From: Eubacteriales bacterium
Lineage (GTDB): Bacteria; Bacillota; Clostridia; Peptostreptococcales; Anaerovoracaceae
Direction of reading: 5' to 3'
Assembly: GCA_029009055.1 (NCBI GenBank)
Contig: JAQXJR010000019.1
Span: 1-33,310, forward strand
DNA: 33,310 nt
Below, piece by piece: positions 1-7,743 of the stretch (its first letter is position 1; the number at the start of each line of letters is the position of its first letter). The translations under genes were made by a program, and so were the position numbers. The notes under the pieces were generated by a model. It was not told the origin of the DNA. It saw only the letters and a program-made list of their open reading frames with translations, and made no database searches.

Positions 1-282
1 GATCATGTTCTTAACGTAGTCAGCGTGTCCCGGGCAGTCTACATGAGCGTAGTGTCTGTTCGGTGTCTCATACTCTACGTGTGCGGAAGAAATAGTTATT
101 CCTCTAGCCTTCTCTTCCGGCGCCTTATCGATCTGATCGAACGCTACGTCCTCGCCGAGTCCATATCTCTCGTGCAGAACGTATGTGATAGCTGCGGTAA
201 GTGTTGTCTTACCGTGGTCTACGTGGCCGATAGTACCGATATTGATATGCGGCTTAGTCCTATCAAAATGCTCTTTTGCCAT
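1..282 (-). CDS. tuf: Elongation factor Tu, N-terminal 94 residues (cut by window edge)
   Basis: This is the GTPase that delivers aminoacyl-tRNA to the ribosome. The visible 94 residues begin [19 protein letters not shown] and contain the G1 loop GHVDHGKT (about residues 19-26), the switch I stretch [14 protein letters not shown] and the G3 motif DCPGHADY. All are diagnostic of EF-Tu. The start ATG is preceded by an AAAGGAG-type ribosome binding site. The gene follows tRNA-Thr by about 50 bp on the same strand with no terminator between them, so the two are probably co-transcribed. The remainder lies off the left edge. Confidence 0.98.
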   Translation of the reverse strand, partial: MAKEHFDRTKPHINIGTIGHVDHGKTTLTAAITYVLHERYGLGEDVAFDQIDKAPEEKARGITISSAHVEYETPNRHYAHVDCPGHADYVKNMI

Positions 283-333
283 AGTAAAATCTCCTTTTAC
301 TCTTACAATATCTATTAAAATTTAATAAAAAAA

Positions 334-410
334 TGGAGCTGCTGAGCAGACTTGAACTGCCGAACCTCATCCTTACCAAGGATGCGCTCTACCGACTGAG
401 CTACAACAGC
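334..410 (-). tRNA. tRNA-Thr (anticodon GGT)
   Basis: The reverse strand folds as a full cloverleaf. The acceptor GCTGTTG pairs with CAGCAGC and is followed by an encoded TCCA end. The D arm has GCTC/GAGC, the anticodon stem CATCC/GGATG encloses loop TTGGTAA with anticodon GGT, and the T arm has loop TTCAAGT. The anticodon reads ACC/ACT threonine codons. It stands directly upstream of tuf, reminiscent of the E. coli thrT-tufB transcript. Confidence 0.95.
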
Positions 411-433
411 GCAATTAATCAATTATCGTTATG

Positions 434-462
434 ATTTTAGTATATTTTCCGCCCCATGTCAA
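434..462 (-). promoter_or_regulatory. Promoter of the tRNA-Thr-tuf unit
   Basis: On the minus strand there is a consensus -35 TTGACA, a 17-bp spacer and a -10 TAAAAT, ending about 24 bp before the tRNA 5' end. This is the best sigma-A promoter in the window, as expected for a highly expressed unit. Confidence 0.8.
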
Positions 463-634
463 TTGCAAAGCCCTTCAATTTGATTTTTCACCCCCAGCAA
501 AGCGATCCCGTCCAGCACTTTCTAAGTAAATGTACAACTACCCGTGGATCTCAATGCACCGATCCAGCAGACAGAATCGTCCGGTCCTGTCGTCGAAACA
601 TGCGACAAATAAACAACAACCGCAAATAAATCAG

Positions 635-675
635 AAAGATCCGATCCCAGTGTGTAAACTGGGACCGGATCTTTT
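635..675. terminator. Terminator downstream of the AGCS symporter gene, probably bidirectional
   Basis: AAAGATCCG and TCCCAGT pair with ACTGGGA and CGGATCTTT around a GTGTAA loop, with one mismatch between the two stem blocks. A T run follows on the plus strand, and a shorter TTTCTGATTT follows on the minus strand. It lies 30 bp past the symporter stop codon, so its likely job is ending that minus-strand transcript. The remainder of the 290-bp space between tRNA-Thr and the symporter shows no gene. Confidence 0.8.
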
Positions 676-704
676 TATGCTATCAAGCTTTCAGATACCC
701 CGGG

Positions 705-2126
705 TCAGTCTGTCAGATCCTTACTGGCTTCCAGGTCTTCGATAACTGGAGCGTCGGTGTCGCCGAACTGATCGAGATCGGGCAGGTATTTATCTCCCAG
801 CCTCTTCAGCTCGCCACTGAGGAAGATCATACCGATGACGTTCGGGATGACCATCAGGCCGTTCATGATGTCCGCCAGGTTCCAGACCACCTCTAGCTTC
901 GACACACATCCGATGAAGACGAACATGACGAACAGCGTCTTATATATTTTCATGATCTTCGGGCCGGCCAGATATTCCGCGGCTCGCTCACCATAATATG
1001 ACCAGCCGAGGATCGTCGTGTACGCGAACAAGGAAAGCGCGATGACCAAAAGCGGCTTTCCGATGACCGGTATGTAGGAGAATACGCTGTAGGTCAGGAC
1101 GGCTTTATCATTCATGGAGTTGGAAAGCGCCGGGTATTTCAGCACGGTGGACACGAGGGTCAGACCTGTTATCAGGCAGATGACGACAGTATCCCAGAAT
1201 GTTCCGGTCATGGAGATGAGCGCCTGGCGTACCGGGTTACGGGTCTGCGCCGCCGCCGCCACGATCGGAGCGGAGCCCATGCCGGACTCGTTCGAAAACA
1301 GCCCGCGGGCAGCTCCGAAACGGAGCGCCTGGCTGACGGCGAATCCCGCCGCGCCGCCGAATCCCGCTTGAGGACTGAACGCCGACTTCACGATGACTGC
1401 CAGCGCCTTACCGACGTAGGCTCCGTTCATGACCAGGATGATCAGGCATCCCACGATATAGAAGATCGCCATGAGCGGTACGAGTTTTTCCGCGACTTTC
1501 GCGATGGATTTCACGCCGCCGATGATAACTGCCGCCGTGGCAGCCGCCACGATGATGCCGATGACCCAGGTCGGGACGCCGTAGTTGGCGTTAAACGCGC
1601 CGGCGATGGAGTTAGCCTGCGTCATGCAGCCGATGCCGAACGCTGCGAACGCTGCGAATAACACGAACAGCACCGCGAGCCATTTCGCGTGCAGCCCTCT
1701 CTGCAGAGCGTACATCGCGCCGCCCAGCATCCGCCCGTCCTTCGTCCGGACGCGGTACCTAAGCGACATCAGGGACTCACAGTATTTCGAGGCGATGCCG
1801 AACACGCCGATGATCCACATCCAGAACACCGCGCCAGGGCCGCCTGAGATGATGGCGGTAGCGACGCCGACGATATTACCGGTACCGATAGTGGCCGACA
1901 GCGCCGAGGTCAGCGCGCCGAATCCGGAGATCTCGCCGGATTCCCCATCCAGCTCCGTATCCTTCGTGATCGAAAGGCGAATCCCCTTAAAAATATATCG
2001 CTGGATAAATCCAGTGCGAAACGTCAGGAAAACATGCGTCCCGACGAGAATGATGATGAGCGGCAGGCCCCATAGAAACCCGTCCACCTTAGATACTGCA
2101 TCAGCAAATGCTCCCATACAAACCAA
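705..2126 (-). CDS. Sodium:alanine/glycine symporter family (AGCS) protein
   Basis: This is an integral membrane secondary transporter of the AGCS (AlsT/DagA) family, which imports small neutral amino acids with sodium. It has 473 residues, close to the family norm, with about ten hydrophobic helices. Family hallmarks visible are SALSATIGTGNIVGVA near residue 75, GGPGAVFWMW, ARGLFSNESGMGSAPI and MTGTFWDTVVIC. Substrate (alanine, glycine or another amino acid) cannot be decided from sequence. The start is ambiguous: a TTG at 2126 lies 3-5 bases after GAGAGGGG, while an in-frame ATG at 2117 lies about 12 bases away. The first is preferred on spacing. The gene is monocistronic, with a terminator downstream and palindromic operator-like sequence upstream. 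Confidence 0.93.
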   Translation of the reverse strand: MVCMGAFADAVSKVDGFLWGLPLIIILVGTHVFLTFRTGFIQRYIFKGIRLSITKDTELDGESGEISGFGALTSALSATIGTGNIVGVATAIISGGPGAVFWMWIIGVFGIASKYCESLMSLRYRVRTKDGRMLGGAMYALQRGLHAKWLAVLFVLFAAFAAFGIGCMTQANSIAGAFNANYGVPTWVIGIIVAAATAAVIIGGVKSIAKVAEKLVPLMAIFYIVGCLIILVMNGAYVGKALAVIVKSAFSPQAGFGGAAGFAVSQALRFGAARGLFSNESGMGSAPIVAAAAQTRNPVRQALISMTGTFWDTVVICLITGLTLVSTVLKYPALSNSMNDKAVLTYSVFSYIPVIGKPLLVIALSLFAYTTILGWSYYGERAAEYLAGPKIMKIYKTLFVMFVFIGCVSKLEVVWNLADIMNGLMVIPNVIGMIFLSGELKRLGDKYLPDLDQFGDTDAPVIEDLEASKDLTD

Positions 2127-2232
2127 CTTCCCCTCTCTACCATTTCATGCTCTGTGAGACCGGGCACTTCCGGATCCCGATTCATCGAAACTTTCTTAAT
2201 TTTCGAATTTATCTAAATTATGGTCCGTTAAT

Positions 2233-2258
2233 TTGGTTTTACCAACATATTAATTGGT
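2233..2258. promoter_or_regulatory. Overlapping operator-like palindromes upstream of the AGCS gene
   Basis: TTGGTTTTACCAA (2233-2245) is a perfect 5-bp inverted repeat around TTT. It overlaps ACCAACATATTAATTGGT (2241-2258), a 5-bp inverted repeat around 8 bases. They lie about 110-130 bp upstream of the symporter start, so they may be a repressor or activator site. The cognate regulator is unknown. Confidence 0.35.
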
Positions 2259-2421
2259 TATTTTTTGTGTTTATCGCTTAAGTGTTTTTCGCCCCACGCA
2301 TTTCATTGCCATCGCCTGCTGCTGACGGAGCCGTACCAATCGTATGAGTGGTGTATACATCCTCGAACACACCAACACTCAACCAGCATCCGACAGATCG
2401 TATACAATCTAAGGAGGCATT

Positions 2422-2457
2422 ATGAAAATTTCGGCGAAACTGCAATATAATTTTTAA
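2422..2457 (+). pseudogene. Eleven-codon micro-ORF with consensus Shine-Dalgarno; possible Rrf2-regulator start remnant
   Basis: AAGGAGG lies four bases before an ATG that opens MKISAKLQYNF and then stops. The ribosome binding site is one of the strongest in the window, yet the frame is only 11 codons. The peptide resembles the usual opening of Rrf2-family iron-sulfur regulators (MKIS-[TA]-[KR]-x-x-Y). It may be a decayed gene start, or a true leader peptide or small protein. I found no continuation of Rrf2 sequence in the following bases. Confidence 0.25.
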
Positions 2458-2944
2458 GTGTCTGAAAAATTTTAGCATTCGAGTTGTTTTATTCTTAACG
2501 GCTACCGACGAAGGATGAGAATTGCCAGCCGGATCGTGGTTAGCCTGCTTACCCATATAGAAATGCACTTTGATACAAACGAAAACTATGGAGAATGTGC
2601 ATGAACATGCGTGTCGCTGCGAATATATACGGAGATGACAAGGCCATGTCGGCTTTGCTGATGGAAAGGAGCTGGAATCTATGTATCATTCAGAAAAATA
2701 ACAGCTGTTATCCGAAATCTTTCAGAGACTATGAAAATATCAGTAAATATCGCCGATTTTTTCAGAATGAGTTTTCGATGGCGACCGTCCACGGTGAGGC
2801 AAATTCGTTAGGTAATACATGCACAGTAAATCTTGCTCGAAACAACAAAAAGGAGGACAGCTTTCGCCATCCCCCTGAAATACGTGAAGAGTTTTCTTAT
2901 TTAGAATTATTCTCAAAACAAATCCAAAACTAATACGATTATGT

Positions 2945-3589
2945 TCATTTACTCAGTATTCCGCGGATCTTCCGGCGGATGCGCTGAGAGGCGTTATCTA
3001 TGGACTTCCCGGACTTACCGAGAGCCTCGGCGGCTTCGGCCTGGCTCATGCCCAGGGCCAGGAGCTCCCAGACCTGACGCTCGAACGGGCTCAGGACACC
3101 TGACTCGCTATCCAGCAGGCGGGAAAGCGCCTCATTACTTATAGCCGCGAGCTCAGGGTCACCCTCATGGCTGACAGAAACCAGACCGGAAACCTGACCT
3201 TGATCCGAGTCGGCCTCTTCCATAGACTCATCGAATGATAGAGAATCGTTAAGGATCTTATGCTTCTTCCGGCTGGCCCGCTCAACAGCGTTCAGGATCT
3301 GCCGATTGATACATAGAGCCGCGAAAGTCCGGAAAGCCGCGCCCCTATCAGGCGTGTAGTCGCGGATAGACTCGAATAGGCCGATCATGCCCTCCTGGAC
3401 CACATCATCCCTGTCGGCGCCTTCTATATAATAATTAGAAGCCGCGGCGAGGACCAGACCCTTAAAACGGCGGAGAAGGACCTCCTCAGCCCTGGTGTCG
3501 CCCGACTGGGCTAGAGCCGTCAGATCCTCATCCGCCGCCATATCATACGCGAAAGCGCTATGCGATTTTAATTTGCTAGAATCAGCCAC
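2945..3589 (-). CDS. sigH: RNA polymerase sigma factor SigH
   Basis: Alternative sigma-70-family factor of the SigH/Spo0H group, which directs RNA polymerase to early sporulation, competence or stationary-phase promoters. Region 2 is clear: GADRDDVVQEGMIGLFESIRDY followed by AAFRTFAALCINRQI. The C-terminal region 4 helix-turn-helix contains LSPFERQVWELLALGMSQ and ends in SIDNASQRIRRKI. The start is taken as GTG at 3589, five bases after CAGGAGACAGC. This gives 214 residues, near the usual length of about 218, and overlaps the rlmB stop by 8 bp. ATG codons farther upstream would need longer overlap and lack a ribosome binding site. It is last in the cysE-sigH operon, in the same rlmB-sigH order as other Firmicutes. 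It does not show whether the organism sporulates. Confidence 0.92.
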   Translation of the reverse strand: MADSSKLKSHSAFAYDMAADEDLTALAQSGDTRAEEVLLRRFKGLVLAAASNYYIEGADRDDVVQEGMIGLFESIRDYTPDRGAAFRTFAALCINRQILNAVERASRKKHKILNDSLSFDESMEEADSDQGQVSGLVSVSHEGDPELAAISNEALSRLLDSESGVLSPFERQVWELLALGMSQAEAAEALGKSGKSIDNASQRIRRKIRGILSK

Positions 3590-4562
3590 GCTGTCTCCTG
3601 ACTTCATACATAATAGCTGTAGCCGCATTCGCCGCGTTAAGCGACTGGATCTTCCCGCGCATCGGGAGGGAGATCACGAAGTCCGACTTCTCGCGGACCA
3701 GGCGGCTCACGCCCTTACCTTCCGCCCCGATGACGAATGTCGCCGGCGACGTCAGGTCCACATCCGTGTAGTTCTCGCCGCCGAAATCGCAGGCGTAGAT
3801 CCACAGACCCTCTTCCTTCAGCTTTTCCAGAGTCTGAGCCACATTAACGACCTTCGCGACCGGTATGTACTCGAGCGCTCCGACGGACGCTCTGTCCACA
3901 GCCGCTGTCAGGCCTGCCGCGCGGTTCTTCGGGATTATGACTCCGTGAGCTCCGACGCACTCGGCGCTCCTGATGATAGAGCCCAGGTTCTGCGGATCCT
4001 CTATGCCATCCAGCACGATGACGAAAGGCGCCTCGCCCTTAGACTTAGCGTTCTCCAGGATATCCTCGACCTCAGCGTACTTAGCGGCCGAAACCACAGC
4101 GGCGACCCCTTGGTCGTTCATGTCGCCGGTCAGCCTGTCTATCTTCTCACGGTCGGCCTTCTCTACCACGATGCCGCGGTCCTTAGCTAAAGCGGCGATC
4201 TTAGTGATGGAGCCTGTCGCGCCCGGGATCACGTAGATCTTCTCTATATTGCGGCCGCTCTTAAGGGCCTCCATGACCGGATTCCTGCCGGCTATGACGT
4301 TCTCAGGAATGAATCCCGACTGGCGGCTGCTCGAGCCCTCGCCATGTCCGAAACCCCTGTCCCGGTTATCGGAACCGTATCCGCGTCCGCCCCTGCTGCC
4401 GCGGCTCCCTGACTCATATCCTCTTCTGTCTTTGCTGCCTCGCCCGTAGCCGTAGCTTCCGGATCCTTCACGCCTTCCGCGCTGCCCGTCCGAAGCTTCC
4501 CGGCGTCCCGAGCCACTGCGGCCCGGCTGATAGCTACTGCTGCTCTGTCTCTTTCTTCTCAT
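3582..4562 (-). CDS. rlmB: 23S rRNA (guanosine-2'-O-)-methyltransferase RlmB with an RG/GY-rich N-terminal extension
   Basis: SPOUT-class methyltransferase that 2'-O-methylates a guanosine in 23S rRNA domain V using S-adenosylmethionine. After the extension there is an L30e-like substrate-binding domain from about residue 88 (ENVIAGRNPVMEAL). The knotted SPOUT domain holds motif 1 DPQNLGSIIRSAECVGA (189-205), motif 2 FVIGAEGKGVSRLV (276-289) and motif 3 SLPMRGKIQSLNAANAA (298-314). The first 85 residues are low-complexity Arg, Gly, Ser and Tyr (for example SRGSRGGRGYG), absent from textbook RlmB of about 245 residues. The start ATG overlaps the folA end by 29 bp and has no clear ribosome binding site, so translation may be coupled. 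Confidence 0.93.
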   Translation of the reverse strand: MRRKRQSSSSYQPGRSGSGRREASDGQRGRREGSGSYGYGRGSKDRRGYESGSRGSRGGRGYGSDNRDRGFGHGEGSSSRQSGFIPENVIAGRNPVMEALKSGRNIEKIYVIPGATGSITKIAALAKDRGIVVEKADREKIDRLTGDMNDQGVAAVVSAAKYAEVEDILENAKSKGEAPFVIVLDGIEDPQNLGSIIRSAECVGAHGVIIPKNRAAGLTAAVDRASVGALEYIPVAKVVNVAQTLEKLKEEGLWIYACDFGGENYTDVDLTSPATFVIGAEGKGVSRLVREKSDFVISLPMRGKIQSLNAANAATAIMYEVRRQRG

Positions 4563-5037
4563 ATATCAAGAAACGGTATCTTAGCCCGTTCTCCTCCCTG
4601 ATCTTACTCTGCTCCACGACACGAAAATCATCATCCACGTCCAAGTCGCGGAAATACCTGTCCGCCTCGAACGCCCTGTAGACCTTCGTAACATAAACAT
4701 TTTTATAATACTTAAACAGCTGAGCGTATATCTCAGCCCCGCCTATGCTGAAAACATCCGGCGACTCCACGTCCACGATCTGCTCGAGCTCCTCCAGGGA
4801 ATGCACGACCTCGACACCCTCCGGCGCCTCGTAATCCTCATTCCTGGTCAGAACTATGTTCCTCCTGTCCTTAAGCGGCCTTCCGCCCGGCAGGCTCTCC
4901 AGAGTCTTACGCCCCATGACGACCGTCTTCCCCAGCGTGCAGCCGCGGAAGAAGATCATGTCCTCTTTAAGATGGCAAAGCAGTTTGCCCCTGTATCCAA
5001 TCGCCCAGTTGTTATCTGCGCATAATATCGCGTTCAT
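4534..5037 (-). CDS. folA: Dihydrofolate reductase
   Basis: Reduces dihydrofolate to tetrahydrofolate with NADPH. It has 167 residues, the usual size. Family signatures are MNAILCADNNWAIGYRGKL at the start, the substrate-binding acid D26 in HLKEDMIFF, the NADPH-binding VVMGRKTLESLPGGRPL (about 39-55), IVLTRN and FSIGGAEIYAQL. The position equivalent to E. coli Trp22 appears to be Cys21. The gene lies 19 bp after thyA. The pairing is logical because ThyA oxidises methylene-THF to DHF and FolA recycles it. The ribosome binding site is GGAG seven bases before the ATG. Confidence 0.96.
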   Translation of the reverse strand: MNAILCADNNWAIGYRGKLLCHLKEDMIFFRGCTLGKTVVMGRKTLESLPGGRPLKDRRNIVLTRNEDYEAPEGVEVVHSLEELEQIVDVESPDVFSIGGAEIYAQLFKYYKNVYVTKVYRAFEADRYFRDLDVDDDFRVVEQSKIREENGLRYRFLIYEKKETEQQ

Positions 5038-5056
5038 TATTACACTCCATTAATTT

Positions 5057-5887
5057 TTATATCGCCACCGGTATGTTCTTAATCTGCGGATTCGTCTTAT
5101 AATCCTCGATGATGATGTCGTCGGTGGTAAAGTCATAGAAATCCTTCACATCCGGATTCAGCCTGAACTTCGGCGCCGGGTACTGCGGGCGCTTTATCAT
5201 CTCCTCTACGACAGGTATGTGCTTATCGTAGATGTGCGCGTCCGAGATCACGTGGATCAACTCGCCCGGCTTATAACCGCAGACCTGAGCCAGCATGTAG
5301 ACGAGGACAGAATACTGGACCACGTTCCAGTTGTTAGCCGTAAGTATGTCCTGAGACCTCTGGTTCAGGATGGCATTTAGTTTATCGCCCGTCACATTGA
5401 AGGTCATGCTGTAAGCGCAAGGCTCCAGCCCCATCTCGCTTAAGTCAGCGAAGTTATAAATATTCGTCAGGATCCTCCTGGAAGACGGCTTATTCTTCAG
5501 CTGCCAGATGACGTTATCGACCTGGTCCATGACGCCCTGGGCGAACTTATACTTCAGACCCAGCTGGTAGCCGTAAGCCTTACCGATGGTCCCGTTCTCG
5601 TCAGCCCACTCGTCCCAGATGTGGGAATGGAGGTCAGCCACCCTGTTCGACTTCTTCTGCCATATCCACAGAAGCTCGTCCACGCAGGACTTAATGGCCG
5701 TCGGCCTCAGCGTTATCGCCGGGAACTCCTCGGACAGGTCATACCTGTTCACGACGCCGAACGTCTTAATAGTGTAGGCAGGAGAACCGTCAGCCCAGTG
5801 AGCCCTGACATCCTGTCCTTCTGTAGAATAGCCTTCGTTTAGGACCTTATTACACATATCCACGAATAACTTATCAGCCTTACTCAT
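5057..5887 (-). CDS. thyA: Thymidylate synthase (ThyA type)
   Basis: Methylates dUMP to dTMP using methylenetetrahydrofolate. The 276-residue protein has the ThyA layout: phosphate-binding Arg pair SSRR (135-138), nucleophile C157 in EPCAYSMTFNV, LNQRSQD (174-180) and the dUMP-orienting Asn188 in NNWNVVQYS. C-terminal HIYDKHI follows at about 218. The catalytic loop reads EPCAYS rather than the commoner PPCH, but the cysteine is intact. The start ATG overlaps the mrnC stop by 8 bp and follows GGGGAG. With folA it forms a folate-cycle insertion between mrnC and rlmB, which are neighbours in Bacillus. Confidence 0.97.
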   Translation of the reverse strand: MSKADKLFVDMCNKVLNEGYSTEGQDVRAHWADGSPAYTIKTFGVVNRYDLSEEFPAITLRPTAIKSCVDELLWIWQKKSNRVADLHSHIWDEWADENGTIGKAYGYQLGLKYKFAQGVMDQVDNVIWQLKNKPSSRRILTNIYNFADLSEMGLEPCAYSMTFNVTGDKLNAILNQRSQDILTANNWNVVQYSVLVYMLAQVCGYKPGELIHVISDAHIYDKHIPVVEEMIKRPQYPAPKFRLNPDVKDFYDFTTDDIIIEDYKTNPQIKNIPVAI

Positions 5888-6329
5888 GGCGCTCCCCTTC
5901 TCCTTTCACGCTTCCAGCCTTCGGCGCCTCATGGATCGCCTTCCTGGAAAATTCCATTATCATATCCAGCCTGTCCGTATCCCCACCGAGATACAGCCAA
6001 CCCAGTAGAGCCTCGAAGCCCGTCGCCATCTTATAATGGGCAGGCGTCGTCCCCCGAGGCCTCGTCGTGTTCGTCCTGTTCCTGGCTCTCTTAAAAAGCC
6101 TCTCTTCCTCTTCCGTGAGGATGCCCTGGTCCATGAGAGCCTTAGCCGCTAGAGCCTGGGAATCGGCCCGGACGTAGCCTATGGCCTCCCTGTTTATCTT
6201 ATCGGCGCTCACCCTCCGGCTCGTTCTAATCACGAACTTCCTGATGAATAGCTCGAACACAGCATCTCCGATATATGCCAGCTTCGTCGTGTCCGCAGTC
6301 CTCGGATCTATGCTGTTATTCTCACTCAT
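5880..6329 (-). CDS. mrnC: Mini-ribonuclease III
   Basis: A stand-alone RNase III catalytic domain without a dsRNA-binding domain. In Bacillus this enzyme trims 23S rRNA ends. It has 149 residues, as usual. The signature LAYIGDAVFELFIR carries catalytic Asp22, and the later acidic residue is Glu106 in GFEALLGWLYL. Between them is the basic stretch RARNRTNTTRPRG. The start overlaps the cysS stop by 8 bp, with an AGGAG-type site inside cysS. Location directly after cysS is the conserved Firmicutes order. Confidence 0.96.
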   Translation of the reverse strand: MSENNSIDPRTADTTKLAYIGDAVFELFIRKFVIRTSRRVSADKINREAIGYVRADSQALAAKALMDQGILTEEEERLFKRARNRTNTTRPRGTTPAHYKMATGFEALLGWLYLGGDTDRLDMIMEFSRKAIHEAPKAGSVKGEGERHE

Positions 6330-7743
6330 TCGTCTTATCCTGCTCCTTAGTGATCTGAACGCCCTGAGGTGTATCCTTCAGGATATAGCCCCTAGCCTGG
6401 ATCTCGTCCCTGATCGCGTCAGCGCGGGCGTAATCCTTATTCTTCCTGGCTTCCTGACGTTCCTCGACCAGCTTCTTAATGTCTTCCTCTATGTCGTTCT
6501 CAGCGTCCTTCTGCAGGAGTCCCAGCACATCGCAAAGCTCCATCAGCATGTCCATGGCTCTGCCGGCGAATTCCTTAGTAGCGTCGCTTCCTATAGCCGT
6601 GTTTATCTCAGAGATCAGCTCGAAAACAGCGGAGATGGCGTCAGCCGTGTTAGCGTCATCGTCCATAGAATCTATGAACTTCTGCCTGTATGTGTCGAAA
6701 GCGTCTACAGCCTTCTGCTCAGCATCAGTCATGTCCCCGTCAGCGCCCTTAGCCTTAAGGTATGTGAGGTTCTCCTTACAATTCCTCATCCTCTCCAGGC
6801 CGTTCCTGGATGAAGCCAGGAGGTCGTCGCTGAAGTCTATAGGGCTTCTGTACTGGCCGGACAGCAGGAGGAATCTCAAGACTTCTCCGTCGTACTTCTT
6901 AAGCAGCTCTCTAACAGTGAAGAAATTGCCCTCAGACTTAGACATCTTCTCCTTGTTAACCGTAATATAAGCGTTATGCATCCAATAGTGAGCGAATGGA
7001 ACGCCGTTGCATGCCTCTGACTGAGCTATCTCATTCTCGTGGTGCGGGAATATCAGGTCCTGGCCGCCTCCGTGGATATCTATGGTCTCGCCCAGGTGCT
7101 TCTTAGACATGGTGGAGCACTCTATGTGCCAGCCAGGTCTTCCCAGGCCCCATGGAGACTCCCAGGCTATCTCGCTCTCTTCCTTACGAGCCTTCCAGAG
7201 CGCGAAGTCCAGAGGATCCTTCTTAACATCGCCTACAGCGATCCTGGCTCCCGACTCCAGGTCATCCACGTTCTGCCAGGAAAGCTTTCCATAGCCATTG
7301 AACTTCCTGGTGGAGTAATACACGTCTCCGTCCGCTTCATAAGCGTATCCCTTATCTATGAGGGTCTGGATGAAGTTTATGATATCAGGTATGTGCTCGG
7401 AAACCTTAGGATGGACCGTAGCCCTCTTAACGTTCAGAGCCTCGGCGTCCTTAAAGAACTCGCCGATGAAGCGCTCCGAAAGCTCCAGAGCCGGCACCCC
7501 TTCTGCCTTCGCGGCGTTAATGATCTTATCGTCTACGTCCGTAAAGTTCTGGACGAACTTCACCTTATAGCCCCTGTACTCCAGGTACTTCCTGAACGTG
7601 TCGAAGAAGACCAGAGGCCTGGCGTTTCCTAAGTGGATGTAGTTATAGACCGTAGGGCCGCAGACATACATCAATACCTCGCCCTCATGTATCGGCTTGA
7701 ATTCTTCAGATTTCCTAGTTAAGGTATTATAGATCTTAATCAT
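6322..7743 (-). CDS. cysS: Cysteinyl-tRNA synthetase
   Basis: Class I synthetase charging tRNA-Cys. It has 473 residues, near the family norm. The HIGH-like motif is in YNYIHLGNARP (about 33-42) and KMSKS is at 266-270. Zinc ligands are C28, C209, H234 and E238. The tRNA-binding helical C-terminal domain includes the typical ARADAIRDEIQARGYILKDTPQG. It begins in a TAATG overlap with the cysE stop, behind a GGGGGGAG site, so the two are translationally coupled. No T-box leader was found upstream of cysE. Confidence 0.98.
   Translation of the reverse strand: MIKIYNTLTRKSEEFKPIHEGEVLMYVCGPTVYNYIHLGNARPLVFFDTFRKYLEYRGYKVKFVQNFTDVDDKIINAAKAEGVPALELSERFIGEFFKDAEALNVKRATVHPKVSEHIPDIINFIQTLIDKGYAYEADGDVYYSTRKFNGYGKLSWQNVDDLESGARIAVGDVKKDPLDFALWKARKEESEIAWESPWGLGRPGWHIECSTMSKKHLGETIDIHGGGQDLIFPHHENEIAQSEACNGVPFAHYWMHNAYITVNKEKMSKSEGNFFTVRELLKKYDGEVLRFLLLSGQYRSPIDFSDDLLASSRNGLERMRNCKENLTYLKAKGADGDMTDAEQKAVDAFDTYRQKFIDSMDDDANTADAISAVFELISEINTAIGSDATKEFAGRAMDMLMELCDVLGLLQKDAENDIEEDIKKLVEERQEARKNKDYARADAIRDEIQARGYILKDTPQGVQITKEQDKTNE

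Larger units (their letters stand above)
2127..2944. other. Gene-poor 818-bp interval between the AGCS gene and sigH
   Basis: This is an AT-rich interval with no convincing full-length gene. The proximal 150 bp presumably holds the symporter promoter and the palindromes described separately. The rest contains isolated good ribosome binding sites followed by very short reading frames (for example at 2411 and 2851). This suggests degraded genes rather than active ones. No tRNA, riboswitch or clear terminator was recognised for the sigH end. Confidence 0.5.

Noticed and set aside
2595-2933. 112-codon frame beginning MCMNMRVAANIYG
   Set aside because: Weak start context, no recognisable domain, and it crosses other good ribosome binding sites; treated as non-coding.
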